Of a stretch of DNA of 64,000 nt, positions 54,989 through 63,584 are shown piece after piece. The notes below the pieces were generated by a model, which saw only the letters and a list, made by a program, of their open reading frames with translations, made no database searches and was not told where the DNA came from. The stretch is from Nocardia sp. alder85J (GTDB taxonomy: Bacteria > Actinomycetota > Actinomycetes > Mycobacteriales > Mycobacteriaceae): contig NZ_JAIUCZ020000012.1 in NCBI RefSeq assembly GCF_020176955.2, positions 62,001 through 126,000 of the forward strand, read 5' to 3'. Each line of letters starts with the position of its first letter. The stretch's first letter is position 1. The translations under genes and the position numbers were made by a program.

Positions 54989-55420
54989 ATGCGCGCCAAC
55001 ACAATAGCCTGTGCTGTCGCAGCGGCAGCGCTGGCCGTCGGCGGAATGCTGATCGAGGCGCCGGCCGCGCACGCGGCGAAAGCCTGCGGATTCGAGTTCT
55101 ACCCCTACAGTCGCCCCACCGTGCTCGACCGATTCCAGATCCGCGGCGACGGCCGGGCCGAATGTGACGCCCCACCCCAAGAACACCACCTCACACTCGC
55201 ACTCCAATACCTACGCGCCGGCCGGTGGGAAACCTCGGTGTCCCGAACATACGACCAGATCCCCAACCCGAGCGCGGACTACACCATCACCGGCAACTGT
55301 TACGCAGGGACCTGGCGTCTCGCGATGGGCGTCACCGGCACAATGGACGGCAACCCATTCGTGTTCAGCGACTACTCGAATCCGGTGGACATCGGCCCCG
55401 ACCGATGCCCCGCCCAATGA
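54989..55420 (+). CDS. Small secreted protein, 143 residues
   Basis: GGGGGAAA Shine-Dalgarno six bases before ATG. A Sec signal peptide is clear: basic start MRAN, hydrophobic IACAVAAAALAVGGMLIEA, and AHA cleavage site near residue 29. The mature part is 114 residues with four Cys (about 33, 59, 103, 139), likely two disulfides, and a beta-rich composition. Family unknown; small secreted actinobacterial proteins of this shape are common. Transcribed rightward, followed at 15 bases by a 56-residue gene. Confidence 0.8.
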   Translation: MRANTIACAVAAAALAVGGMLIEAPAAHAAKACGFEFYPYSRPTVLDRFQIRGDGRAECDAPPQEHHLTLALQYLRAGRWETSVSRTYDQIPNPSADYTITGNCYAGTWRLAMGVTGTMDGNPFVFSDYSNPVDIGPDRCPAQ

Positions 55421-55435
55421 CAGGAGACACCCCGC

Positions 55436-55606
55436 ATGATGGACGCAACCACCGCCCGCGAGGTACGCGACCGGATCCAACCCCTCTACGAGCAGGTCGT
55501 GGCCGCGCTGGGGCGCGAACACCCCTCAGCGGTCGCGCTGGACCAGGCCGCTCGATCGCTGCCCGCCCACATGCCACGCCGGTACGCCGACCACGAGCCG
55601 CACTGA
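55436..55606 (+). CDS. Small hypothetical protein, 56 residues
   Basis: AGGAG is nine bases before ATG 55436, and it starts 15 bases after the secreted-protein gene, so they are one operon. Sequence MMDATTAREVRDRIQPLYEQ then a helical middle and basic end (HMPRRYADHEPH). Function unknown. Confidence 0.65.
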   Translation: MMDATTAREVRDRIQPLYEQVVAALGREHPSAVALDQAARSLPAHMPRRYADHEPH

Positions 55607-55619
55607 CCGCCCGTCGCGA

Positions 55620-55808
55620 TCAATGTCCGCGGTGGCCGCCGACATCGCCGCAGCCATAGTTCGGGTGGGCACGAACGTGCCCGAGTCCGGCGCAGATGTC
55701 GCAGTGGCCGGGGTAGCCGACGCGACCGCGTTCGGGGTTGGTGCCGACGTAGTCGCGCGTCGGCGGGTAGGCCGGATGGTAGCGGCTGCCGGGTCAAAGA
55801 CCGGGCAT
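55620..55808 (-). pseudogene. Small zinc-ribbon-like gene with an in-frame stop
   Basis: The frame from ATG 55808 has TGA as its fifth codon, then runs to 55620 as a convincing peptide: YVGTNPERGRVGYPGHCDIC, then AGLGHVRAHPNYGCGDV and a His tail. The CxxC...C/H pattern suggests a zinc-binding module. No alternative start lies after the TGA, so it is most likely inactivated, unless initiation is unusual or there is a sequence error. Confidence 0.45.
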
Positions 55809-55972
55809 TATGGATACCTAGGCTCGGTCGTCGGAACCCAGTCGGCCGAGCCCGGTTTTGTCGGTTCCGGTTGGTATGTCCCCTGCGCGAATGGAGGACA
55901 CGGTGCGTTGGACATCGCCGGTGGTGATCGCACTACTCTGACACTCGACCGCTGTCAGCAGGAGAAATTGTC

Positions 55973-56228
55973 GTGTTGGACCGCGAGACCGTGCGATTGG
56001 CGTGGGATGGCGGCCGGTGGATCGTCCTCGCCGGGCCTCCCGTCGATCACACTCGGGCATCTGGAGCGCACCGGGTTATGGTCCGGGAATCCGTCGGTGT
56101 GGTGGTCGTTGAGCGCCACCCTGATCCCGGTGGGGGATCGGGCAGTCACCCGAGCCAGGGCTATCCAGCTGGTGATGGAGTACTCCGTGCGGTTCACCGG
56201 CACTCCGGTAGCCGACGATCGACACTGA
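55973..56228 (+). pseudogene. Hypothetical gene, probably frameshifted
   Basis: GTG 55973 starts LDRETVRLAWDGGRWIVLAG, a good coding stretch. After about residue 21 the coding character passes to the next frame (LPSITLGHLERTGLWSGNPS, then SLSATLIPVGDRAVTRARAI) and stops at 56228. A one-base insertion or deletion near 56035 would reunite a protein of about 85 residues. No family recognised. The following 270 bases to the Nudix gene hold no gene. Confidence 0.4.
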
Positions 56229-56501
56229 ACGAGATCGCGATCGTGCGTGAAGTGTCGAAGGCGAGAAATCTGTGCAGAGCCCTTCACGGACAGGGCAACT
56301 CGGTTATGCACACGGAATGCATCGGTTCGAGGGATCCGCAGGAACTCGGACGGGCCCCGCGCGTCAGGTCGGTTCGGGCCGGTGGCCGAGGTCGGTACCA
56401 ACTGGATCAGCACAGCGCAATTGTGTCGATGGCTGGCAAAAGGCGAATCTTCGGCGAGCAGGCGGTCGGGCTTTCGGTAGCGGAGTCTGGTCTTGTGGGG
56501 C

Positions 56502-56969
56502 TCACCAGCCGTGGACGCTGAAGAACTGATTGCGGGTGATGGCGTGGACGGCGTCGGCGGAGAAGGGTATGGCGTCCGGTGGTGGCTGGTGGAGGGGGTA
56601 CCAGCGTAGTTCGGAGCATTTGTGTGGTTCGGCGTTGACGATGTCGCCGTCCCAGCGGGTGGTGAGGAAGTGGAAGTCGATGCGGGACAGTCCTTCTGGT
56701 GTTCTGCGGTGTTGGACGTGGACGCAGTGGAGGTGGTCGGGGTGTAGCCGGATCCCGATTTCTTCGGCGGACTCGCGGATGGTCGCGGTGAGGACGTCTT
56801 CGCCGGCTTCGAGGTGGCCGGCGACGAGGCCGAACCGGCCGTCCATGAATCCGGTGTTGGCGCGGCGGCTCCACAGCAGGTGGCCGTCGAGGATCGGGAG
56901 CAGGGCGACGTCGACCACGCTGGTGTGGCGCGGCAGCATGAACGGTCGCGGGTCGTCGGTTCGTTCCAT
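56502..56969 (-). CDS. Nudix hydrolase
   Basis: 155 residues, ATG 56969 with GGGAGA six bases upstream. The Nudix box is complete: GHLEAGEDVLTATIRESAEEIGI (GX5EX7REUXEEXGU, spread over two turns). Cleaves a nucleoside diphosphate linked to another moiety; it may clean up or activate sugar nucleotides used by the adjacent glycosyltransferases. Last gene of the rightmost leftward operon, 67 bases after the FkbM gene. Confidence 0.9.
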   Translation of the reverse strand: MERTDDPRPFMLPRHTSVVDVALLPILDGHLLWSRRANTGFMDGRFGLVAGHLEAGEDVLTATIRESAEEIGIRLHPDHLHCVHVQHRRTPEGLSRIDFHFLTTRWDGDIVNAEPHKCSELRWYPLHQPPPDAIPFSADAVHAITRNQFFSVHGW

Positions 56970-57036
56970 GATCGTCTCCCTCGAACGGGTGTGGTGGCAC
57001 AGGAGATTGCGTCCCGGTCCGGGTGCGGCCGGTTCT

Positions 57037-57999
57037 CTACGCGGGATCGGTGTTGGGAGGGCAGCGGGACAGTAGGAGGTCGGTCATGCCGGTGATCGGT
57101 GTGGTCAGTGGTGAAGGCGTTGTAGGAGAGCGGATTTCGGTAGGGTAGGTGTGCGGCCGGTAGGAGTTGGCCAGCCGGTAGATGTGGAATCCGGTGTTGC
57201 GGAATGGTTGCAGGATCTCGTCGGCGGTGGTGCCGGTGCCGGTGAGCCGGTCGGGGCTGATTTCGACGATCAGTTCGCAGTCTGGTGCGAGCCGGTGGAG
57301 ATGGCCGGTGAGGTCGGTGAGGGCGGTCGCTTCGGCGCCTTCGATGTCGATTTTGAGGATCCGGGCGTGTTCGAGGGTGCCGGCGGGAAGCAGATCGATC
57401 AGGGGTCGTCCCGGTGCGGTGGTGGTGACGGCGGGTGTGTGCGGGTTCGGTTCGAGGACGGTGGTGTTGCCGGTGTTGCTGGTGTCGGGTGTGTAGAGGG
57501 TGACGGTGCACGGGTTTTCGGTGATGGCGGCGCGGACGGTGTGGACGTGGCGGCAGTGGTTGCGGGCGAGGTTGGCCAGTAGCTGGTGGTGGGTGGCGGG
57601 TGCGGGTTCGACGGCGACGACGCAGCCGGTGGGCCCGACGAGAGTGGCCGCGAGGAGAGTGTGGTAGCCGTGGTGGGCGCCGAGGTCGATGACGGTGTCA
57701 CCGGGCCGGAGCGTAGTGGTGAGGTAGGCGGTGATCGCCGGTTCCCAGGCGCCGGTCATGTAGAGCATGCGGGGCACGAAATCGCTGGTGTCGTAGTGCA
57801 TGCGGGCACCGAAGCGGGTGCGGGTGACTCCGGTGCGCGGCCGCTGCCGTAATCCGGCGTCGAGCCAGGGCAGCAGTGTGGTGGCGATGCGGGTTCCCGG
57901 GCCGTACCGGGTCCACAGCCGGGCGGCGGTCAGCAGTGTCGGCCACGGCGGCACAGTGCGGGTGGTTTCCGTGGTGGTGATCGGTCGTGCGCTGATCAT
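57037..57999 (-). CDS. FkbM-family SAM methyltransferase
   Basis: 320 residues; ATG 57999 overlaps the glycosyltransferase stop (ATGA). The FkbM fold is clear: GAWEPAITAYLTTTLRPGDT, SAM motif VIDLGAHHGYHTLLAATLVG, VVAVEPAPATHHQLLANLAR, and the IDIEGAEATAL motif with LIVEISPDRL. Members methylate hydroxyls of sugars and polyketides. Substrate is presumably the product of this operon. A basic helical region precedes the domain. Confidence 0.9.
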   Translation of the reverse strand: MISARPITTTETTRTVPPWPTLLTAARLWTRYGPGTRIATTLLPWLDAGLRQRPRTGVTRTRFGARMHYDTSDFVPRMLYMTGAWEPAITAYLTTTLRPGDTVIDLGAHHGYHTLLAATLVGPTGCVVAVEPAPATHHQLLANLARNHCRHVHTVRAAITENPCTVTLYTPDTSNTGNTTVLEPNPHTPAVTTTAPGRPLIDLLPAGTLEHARILKIDIEGAEATALTDLTGHLHRLAPDCELIVEISPDRLTGTGTTADEILQPFRNTGFHIYRLANSYRPHTYPTEIRSPTTPSPLTTPITGMTDLLLSRCPPNTDPA

Positions 58000-59168
58000 G
58001 GTCGCTGTCCCGGTTGCGGTGTGGCGTGTCGTGGGGGTGTGGCGGGGCTGGTGGCGAGGTGGTGTGCGAGGGCGCTGATCGGTGGCAGGGCGGTGTTGTC
58101 GGCTTGGAAGCGACGCACGGCGGCGGCGAGGGCCGGGGAGCGCAGAGCGGTGGTGGCGGCCCCGGTGATGGTCGCGGGGGTGAATCCGGTGTCCCAGTCG
58201 AGGATGACAGCGGCGTGGTGGCGGGCGCATTGGGCGGCGACGTGGAAGGTGTCGTTGTGGCGGGGCGCGATGATCGGGACGGCGCCGTGGGCGAGGGCTT
58301 CCAGGGTGGAGGTGGCGCTGCCGTGGCACACGAGGATGTCCGCGTGGGCCACGTGGCGGCGTACGTCGAGGTCGCCGGTGACCGTGACGTCGAATCCGGT
58401 TCCGGCAGTGAGGTTCTCGGCGTGGGTGGTGAGCGCGGTACGGGTGGGTGCGTGGCGGATCTTCAGGGCGACCGACGCGGCACCGGCGGCGAGCAGGCCG
58501 TCGAGGATCGCACGCCATGCCGGTGCGGGGGGTTCGGGCAGGAAGGTGCCGAAGGAGACGAGCGCTCGCGGCCGCGCGGCCGGTGCCGGTGGGTCGATGG
58601 CCGGGGGACTGTCGGGCTGGAACCGGTAGCAGGTGAGGGGTTCGGTGGGGGTGCCGGGGAGGAAGAACCAGCGTGGGCCGAAGGCGACCAGGCCGAGGTC
58701 GCCGTCCGGTGTGGGGTCCGGGGTGGGGTGGCCGCGGATGAGGGTGCGGCGGTGGGCTTCTGCGGCGCTGCCGGTGGGGGTGGCGGCGTCGGCGCAGGCG
58801 ACGACCCGCAGGACGGGGATCCGGTGGTCGTGGCCGGCGAGGATGGCGCCGCGAGCGGAGGTGTCGGCGACGATCAGGTCGGGGCGTAACCGGGTGATGA
58901 GGGCGCTGGTGTCGGCGTGGGCGCGGCGGCCCATTGCGATGGTGATGTCCTCGCCGGTGGGGTCGTGGCCTGCGGCCGGGTAGGTGTCGTCTCCGGCGTG
59001 ATGGCAGGTGACCGGCAGCGCTGCCGCGCCGGTGGTGGTGGCGACGGTGCGACTGCCGCACAGATGCACATCGGTATCGGGACGGGCGGCCAGCTGCGCG
59101 ACCAGCGGCAGCACCGTGTTGCAGTGGCCGGGGCCCGGAGCGTAGGCGGCCAGGACACGGGTGGTCAT
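57996..59168 (-). CDS. GT1-type (MGT/UGT-like) glycosyltransferase
   Basis: 390 residues, ATG 59168 overlapping the upstream stop. N-terminal acceptor lobe begins VLAAYAPGPGHCNTVLPLVA with DLIVADTSARGAILAG. C-terminal nucleotide-sugar lobe: RALVSFGTFLPEPPAPAWRA, VTGDLDVRRHVAHADILVCH, and GSATSTLEALAHGAVPIIAP then RHNDTFHVAAQCARH, matching the macrolide-glycosyltransferase signature (HGGxGTxxEALxxGVPxxxxP) with Gly-Ser instead of Gly-Gly. Transfers a sugar, probably from UDP- or dTDP-sugar. Confidence 0.87.
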   Translation of the reverse strand: MTTRVLAAYAPGPGHCNTVLPLVAQLAARPDTDVHLCGSRTVATTTGAAALPVTCHHAGDDTYPAAGHDPTGEDITIAMGRRAHADTSALITRLRPDLIVADTSARGAILAGHDHRIPVLRVVACADAATPTGSAAEAHRRTLIRGHPTPDPTPDGDLGLVAFGPRWFFLPGTPTEPLTCYRFQPDSPPAIDPPAPAARPRALVSFGTFLPEPPAPAWRAILDGLLAAGAASVALKIRHAPTRTALTTHAENLTAGTGFDVTVTGDLDVRRHVAHADILVCHGSATSTLEALAHGAVPIIAPRHNDTFHVAAQCARHHAAVILDWDTGFTPATITGAATTALRSPALAAAVRRFQADNTALPPISALAHHLATSPATPPRHATPQPGQRP

Positions 59169-60454
59169 CGCGGCGCCCGCGGGGACAGCGTGACGCCGCC
59201 GAGGACGGAGGTGGCGGTCGCGACGGTGACGGTGGTGTCGAGGATGGTGTCCCCGGACAGGCCGGTGGCGGCCAGCGCGGTGTCCACGGCGCGGGCACGG
59301 TCGGTGGCGGGGATGGCGGTGAGGTAGGGGTAGCTGCCGTGGGTCAGCGGGGCGGTGACCTGGTGCAGCGGCAGGGGTTCGGTCCAGGTGGCGACGGTGT
59401 CGAGCCGGGTGGTGATGCCGCAGGTGGCGAGCCAGTCGGTGAGCCGGGGGTCGTTGCCGTTGCTGACGATGCGGCCGCGGGGGTGACCGTGGCGGCGCAG
59501 GGCGGCGTGGAAGGCGGTGGTGAAGTCGGTGACGATGGGCGGGTGGGTGCGGCGCGACAGCAGACGCAGCAGGATCCCGCCGGGGCGCAGCAGACGGGCG
59601 GCTTCGGCGACGGCGTACACCGGTTCGTCGACGAAACACAGGGCAGCGTGTTCGGCGACCGCGTCGCAGCACTGGGCGGGCAGGGTCACGGCCATGCAAT
59701 CCTCGCCGCGCACACGGACGGCCGTCGTGCCGGTGGTGGCGCGGTGCAGCAGTGCCCGCATCCCGACGGCGGGTTCGATCGCGTGGACAGTGGCGGCGGC
59801 GGGTGCGAGCAGGCCGGTGATCGCGCCGGTCCCGGCACCGAATTCGGCGACGACCCGGCCGGTGAGGTGGGTGGCGGCGATGGTGGTGATCGCGTGTGAG
59901 AAGTGCGGGGAGTGGGGGCGGTCCTGGTCGTAGCGGCCGGCGAGGTCGGTGGTGTAGAGGTAGCTGCCGTCGTCACCGGTGAGGGTCCGCCAGGCCACTG
60001 CCGCGGCGGTGACGGCCGGGTCGTGCCGGCCGCACCTGCAGGCGGCGGCCGTGCCGGTGCGGTGGGCGTAGACGGTCAGCCGGGCCAGGCACCACGCGGC
60101 GCCGACACGGCCGGTGCCGTCGCGCCAGGGGCCCGGATCGGTCCCGGTCAGTGCCGTGAACCGGCCCGGGACCTCACGACCGCCCGGGCCGGGTTGCGGG
60201 CGGGGAGCGCGGCGCAGCCACAAGGCTTCCATCACCGCCAGCACCTCGGGCACGGCAGCGCGCAGCCGGTGGTCGCTGACGGTGCCCGTGCCGGTGACCA
60301 GGTCGCACAGCAGGCACCACAGCGGCGCGGTGACGGCGGCCAGCAGGGCGGCCACCGTGGTGTCGGTCCACCAGGGAATGTAGGTGAAGTCGTCGTCTGT
60401 GCGAACTGTGCTGTCCGGCAGGGTGATTCGCGCGACGGTGGCTGGTGGTGTCAT
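59165..60454 (-). CDS. Class I SAM methyltransferase, paralogue of the one at 32920
   Basis: 429 residues, ATG 60454, ATGA overlaps at both ends. N-terminal helical domain (VLAVMEALWLRRAPRPQPGP; GAAWCLARLTVYAHRTG) and Rossmann domain (VVAEFGAGTGAITGLLAPAA; AVAEHAALCFVD; AARLLRPGGILLRLLSRR) align end-to-end with the product of 32920-34200. A shared enzyme type in two operons suggests related chemistry or common ancestry of the clusters. Confidence 0.82.
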   Translation of the reverse strand: MTPPATVARITLPDSTVRTDDDFTYIPWWTDTTVAALLAAVTAPLWCLLCDLVTGTGTVSDHRLRAAVPEVLAVMEALWLRRAPRPQPGPGGREVPGRFTALTGTDPGPWRDGTGRVGAAWCLARLTVYAHRTGTAAACRCGRHDPAVTAAAVAWRTLTGDDGSYLYTTDLAGRYDQDRPHSPHFSHAITTIAATHLTGRVVAEFGAGTGAITGLLAPAAATVHAIEPAVGMRALLHRATTGTTAVRVRGEDCMAVTLPAQCCDAVAEHAALCFVDEPVYAVAEAARLLRPGGILLRLLSRRTHPPIVTDFTTAFHAALRRHGHPRGRIVSNGNDPRLTDWLATCGITTRLDTVATWTEPLPLHQVTAPLTHGSYPYLTAIPATDRARAVDTALAATGLSGDTILDTTVTVATATSVLGGVTLSPRAPR

Positions 60455-61728
60455 GCGGGTCGTTCCGATCGGGTGTGGTCGGGGGTGGTGTGCTCGACGG
60501 CGTCGTGGAGCAGGGCTGCCATCTGGTCGAGTTCGCCGGTGGTGGCGGTGAGGGCGGGGGTGAGGACGACGGCGGTGTGCTCGCGGCCGGCGATCAGCCC
60601 GCGGGTGAGCGCGGCGGCGGCGATCGCGTCGGCGTGCGCGGCGGTGCCGCAGTCCAGGACTCCGGTCACCCCGTAGGTCCGTGCTTCGCGGATGCCGGGG
60701 GCGGCGGCGAACGCGGGCCGGAAACACGTGGTGAACCAGTTGGCGGTGGTCGCGGCGTCGGTGAGGCCGCTGTCGGTGAGCAGGCCGGCGGTGGCCAGTG
60801 CGGCGGCGGCGGCGAGGCCGTGGCCGGAGGTGGTGTGCCCGTAGCGCAGGACCGTGTCACCGAACCGGTCGCGGATACCGGCGCGCAGGCAGGTGGCGCC
60901 CATGGGGATGGTGCCGCCGGTCATGCCCTTGCTGATGGTCAGGATGTCCGGTGGCCGCGGCAGGGCTGCGGTGGCGAATCCGGTCCCGCCGCAGCGGCCG
61001 AATCCGGTGAACACTTCGTCCACTATCAGCAGGCATCCGGCGGTTGTGGTCAGGTGCTGCAGTGCGGTGAGCAATCCCGGCGGCAGGACGATCCCGCCGC
61101 CGACGTAGAGGAACGGTTCGACGATCACCGCCGCGACCCGGTCCCGGCCGGCGAGGTCGAGCGCGGTGGCGAACGCATCCGCCAGCGCCCCGGTGGCGCC
61201 GGGGTGATCGGGGTGGTGGACAGCAGTGAGGTCGACGTGGTGGACGCGGGGTGCGTGGGCCCAGTCGGTGTGCAGGACCGGCAGCCCGGACAGTGCTTGC
61301 GCGGTGGCGGTGCATCCGTGATAGCCGCGGGTGAACGCGATCACGGTGTCCCGGCCGGTGTCGCCGCGGGCGTGCCAGTAGTCCATGGTGATGCGCAACG
61401 CTGCCTCGATGGCTTCGGAGCCGGAGCCGGTGAGCACGATGTCGTGCATGCCGGTCAGCGCGCCGAGCGCGGGCATCAACGCGTCGGCGGGCTCGAGGGC
61501 GGCGAGGGTTTCGTCCATGTGCGCGATGCGGGTCAGCTGGGTGGTGATCGCGGCGGTCAGGACCGGGTGAGCGTGCCCGAACGGGGTGTTGGCGGCGCCG
61601 GCGACGCCGTCGAGGTAGCGGCGGCCGTCGACGTCCCACACGTGGCAGCCGCGGCCGCGGGCGATGACCGGCATCGGTTCCCGGGGGCCGGTGGCGCGGG
61701 TCCAGCCGTTCCAGCGATGAGTAGCCAT
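60451..61728 (-). CDS. Class III PLP-dependent aminotransferase
   Basis: 425 residues, ATG 61728 behind AAAAGGA. Family landmarks: YLDGVAGAANTPFGHAHPVL, LTGSGSEAIEAALRITMDYW, FTRGYHGCTATAQALSG, VIVEPFL, LLIVDEVFTGFGRCGGTGFA and the PLP lysine in LTISKGMTGGTIPMGATCLR. It interconverts a keto/aldehyde group and an amine, or acts as an aminomutase (GSA-type). Fits amino-sugar or amino-acid tailoring. Followed by the methyltransferase. Confidence 0.92.
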   Translation of the reverse strand: MATHRWNGWTRATGPREPMPVIARGRGCHVWDVDGRRYLDGVAGAANTPFGHAHPVLTAAITTQLTRIAHMDETLAALEPADALMPALGALTGMHDIVLTGSGSEAIEAALRITMDYWHARGDTGRDTVIAFTRGYHGCTATAQALSGLPVLHTDWAHAPRVHHVDLTAVHHPDHPGATGALADAFATALDLAGRDRVAAVIVEPFLYVGGGIVLPPGLLTALQHLTTTAGCLLIVDEVFTGFGRCGGTGFATAALPRPPDILTISKGMTGGTIPMGATCLRAGIRDRFGDTVLRYGHTTSGHGLAAAAALATAGLLTDSGLTDAATTANWFTTCFRPAFAAAPGIREARTYGVTGVLDCGTAAHADAIAAAALTRGLIAGREHTAVVLTPALTATTGELDQMAALLHDAVEHTTPDHTRSERPA

Positions 61729-61743
61729 GAGGCGCAGTCCTTT

Positions 61744-62901
61744 TCAGCGAGGAGGCAGATGGTCGTGCAGCCATGCGACCAGCGGTGCGATGGTGTGCTC
61801 GTACGCCCACGTCCCTGCGTCGTGCCGGGGTGGGCTGGCGTCGGGGGTGACCAGCCGGGTCAGCAGGTCGGCCAGGCCCGTGGTGTCGTCGGGGTCGATC
61901 GGGATCGCGAGCTCGTCGGCGGCCAGTTCGACGGCGGTGGCGCCGTGCGGGTCGACGATCAGCGGCAGTCCGTACAGGCGGGAATCGCGGGCCCGCAACC
62001 GGACACAGGTCTGGTTCTCGATGCCCGGACGTGCCAGGCAGATCAGCGCGGCGGCGTGCGTGAAGGACCGGTCGCGGTCGCGGTGGGCGATCGGGTCGGT
62101 GTGCAGGAGCACGTGCTCGGCGACACCGAGGTCGGCAGCTGCGGTGGTGACGGCAGCGGTGGTGGCGGCGGTGTCGGGGTGGGGTGCGGCGTGCAGGAAC
62201 CGCAGGGTGACCTCGGTGCCGCGGGCGCGGGCGGCCGCGACCGCCCGCACAGCGGCCACGGGATCGGTGAACGCCCACAGCCCGCCGGTCCACAGCACCT
62301 CGGTGCGGCGGCGGGCCGTCGACACCGGTAGCAGCCCGGCGGCGGTGGTGTGGCTGAATCCCAGGGGGATGGTGAGGATCCGGTGCGCCAGCAGCCGGGA
62401 GGTGGCGATGTCGCGCGCGTCCAGCAGCCCGTAGGCGGCGAGGTTGGCGACCGCGGTGAGGCGTTCGATCGCCGAGCGGGCGACCAGCAGCTGCGAGTGG
62501 GTCAGCTGATACCGGTAGGCGTCGACCAGCCGCTGGTAGGCGCCGGTGTCGAAGATCCCGCCCGGTCGCAGCCGCGGATACTCCAATTGTTCGACAGGGG
62601 CGGTGTTCTCGCTGAGGATCACCGTGCCCGCGGCCACCGCGTGCTGCATGCGCGGCAGGTCGGGCATGTCGAAGAACATCACCGCGGCGGCGGTGGCGAG
62701 CAGCTGCGGCCAGTCGCGGGCTTCGGTGATCAGGACGGCGTCACCGGTGTCGACCGGTTCACGGTTGCCGGTGGCGGGGCTGTAGACGACGACGGGCAGA
62801 TGGTGGGCGAGGGCGGCGGCGAGTTCGGCCACGCGCAGCCCGATCCCGGAGATGCCGTACTGGGTGAGGGGGTAGTCCCCGGCGTCGAGCACCACGGTCA
62901 C
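61744..62901 (-). CDS. Glycosyltransferase (GT4/GT-B-like)
   Basis: 385 residues; GTG 62901 overlaps the upstream stop (GTGA). Begins TVVLDAGDYPLTQYGISGIG. The C-terminal lobe has VLWTGGLWAFTDPVAAVRAV, then EVTLRFLHAAPHPD, VLLHTDPIAHRDRDRSFTHA and an acidic EN...LRARDSRLYGLPLIVD region, consistent with GT-B fold enzymes of the GT4 group, though the usual E-x7-E is not obvious. Acceptor unknown. Confidence 0.72.
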   Translation of the reverse strand: MTVVLDAGDYPLTQYGISGIGLRVAELAAALAHHLPVVVYSPATGNREPVDTGDAVLITEARDWPQLLATAAAVMFFDMPDLPRMQHAVAAGTVILSENTAPVEQLEYPRLRPGGIFDTGAYQRLVDAYRYQLTHSQLLVARSAIERLTAVANLAAYGLLDARDIATSRLLAHRILTIPLGFSHTTAAGLLPVSTARRRTEVLWTGGLWAFTDPVAAVRAVAAARARGTEVTLRFLHAAPHPDTAATTAAVTTAAADLGVAEHVLLHTDPIAHRDRDRSFTHAAALICLARPGIENQTCVRLRARDSRLYGLPLIVDPHGATAVELAADELAIPIDPDDTTGLADLLTRLVTPDASPPRHDAGTWAYEHTIAPLVAWLHDHLPPR

Positions 62902-63584
62902 GGCCACACCTCGCCGGTGGCGAAGCCGCGGGCGTCGGCGGGTTCGTTGAGGTTGCCGAATGCCGGGCCCCACACCACCGCAGCATTCATCAGACAGGCC
63001 GGGGCCGGTGTGGCCAGGTCGGCGGCCAGTCTCGGCAACATCGGCTTTCCCACGGCCACCGCCGACCAGCACGCGGTGAAACCGGCGGGATCGCGGGGTT
63101 TTTCGGCGGCGGCGGTGACGATGCCGTCGGTGACGGTCAGCGCACCGTCGCGGCGCAACCGGTCCGGGTCGGTGCACGCGGCGGCGATCACCGCGATCGA
63201 CGCACCGTCCCCGACGGTGGCCAGCGCGGTGGTGAACGCGGGCACCGGGTCCCCGAGATACACCTGGTCGCCCAGGCACACCAGCACCTGGTCGTCGCAC
63301 CACGGGTACGCGGCAGCGAGACCGGATGCCATGCCGGCCGCGGCCGGGTTGTCGGCGAGCACGAACGCGGTGTCGTGGCGGCGGTAGCGGGCGAGGTGGC
63401 CGACCAGGCCCAGTTTCGCCGCCGACACGACCACCACCACGCGCACCGGCTCCGCAAGGGCGCCGATGGCGTGCATGAGCGGATCGATCACCGACACCCC
63501 CGGCCGCAGGGCGTGCAGTTCCTTCGGATAGGGGGCGGCGAACCGGGATCCGGCGCCCCCGGCGAGCACGACCACCGTCGCCAT
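62898..63584 (-). CDS. NTP-transferase-like protein (sugar nucleotidyltransferase type)
   Basis: 228 residues; ATG 63584 overlaps the SHMT-like stop (TGATG). N-terminal signature VVVLAGGAGSRFAAPYPKEL is the nucleotide-binding loop of the nucleotidyltransferase family (LAGGxGxR...PK), followed by VLVCLGDQVYLGDPVPAFTT, whose GDQ replaces the usual GD-N/D. Should couple a sugar or choline-like phosphate to a nucleotide, supplying donor to the glycosyltransferases. Confidence 0.85.
   Translation of the reverse strand: MATVVVLAGGAGSRFAAPYPKELHALRPGVSVIDPLMHAIGALAEPVRVVVVVSAAKLGLVGHLARYRRHDTAFVLADNPAAAGMASGLAAAYPWCDDQVLVCLGDQVYLGDPVPAFTTALATVGDGASIAVIAAACTDPDRLRRDGALTVTDGIVTAAAEKPRDPAGFTACWSAVAVGKPMLPRLAADLATPAPACLMNAAVVWGPAFGNLNEPADARGFATGEVWP

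Noticed and set aside
60445..62331. 628-codon plus-strand frame
   Set aside because: Glycine/Val-rich translation without motifs; opposite strand encodes a clear class III aminotransferase and glycosyltransferase.
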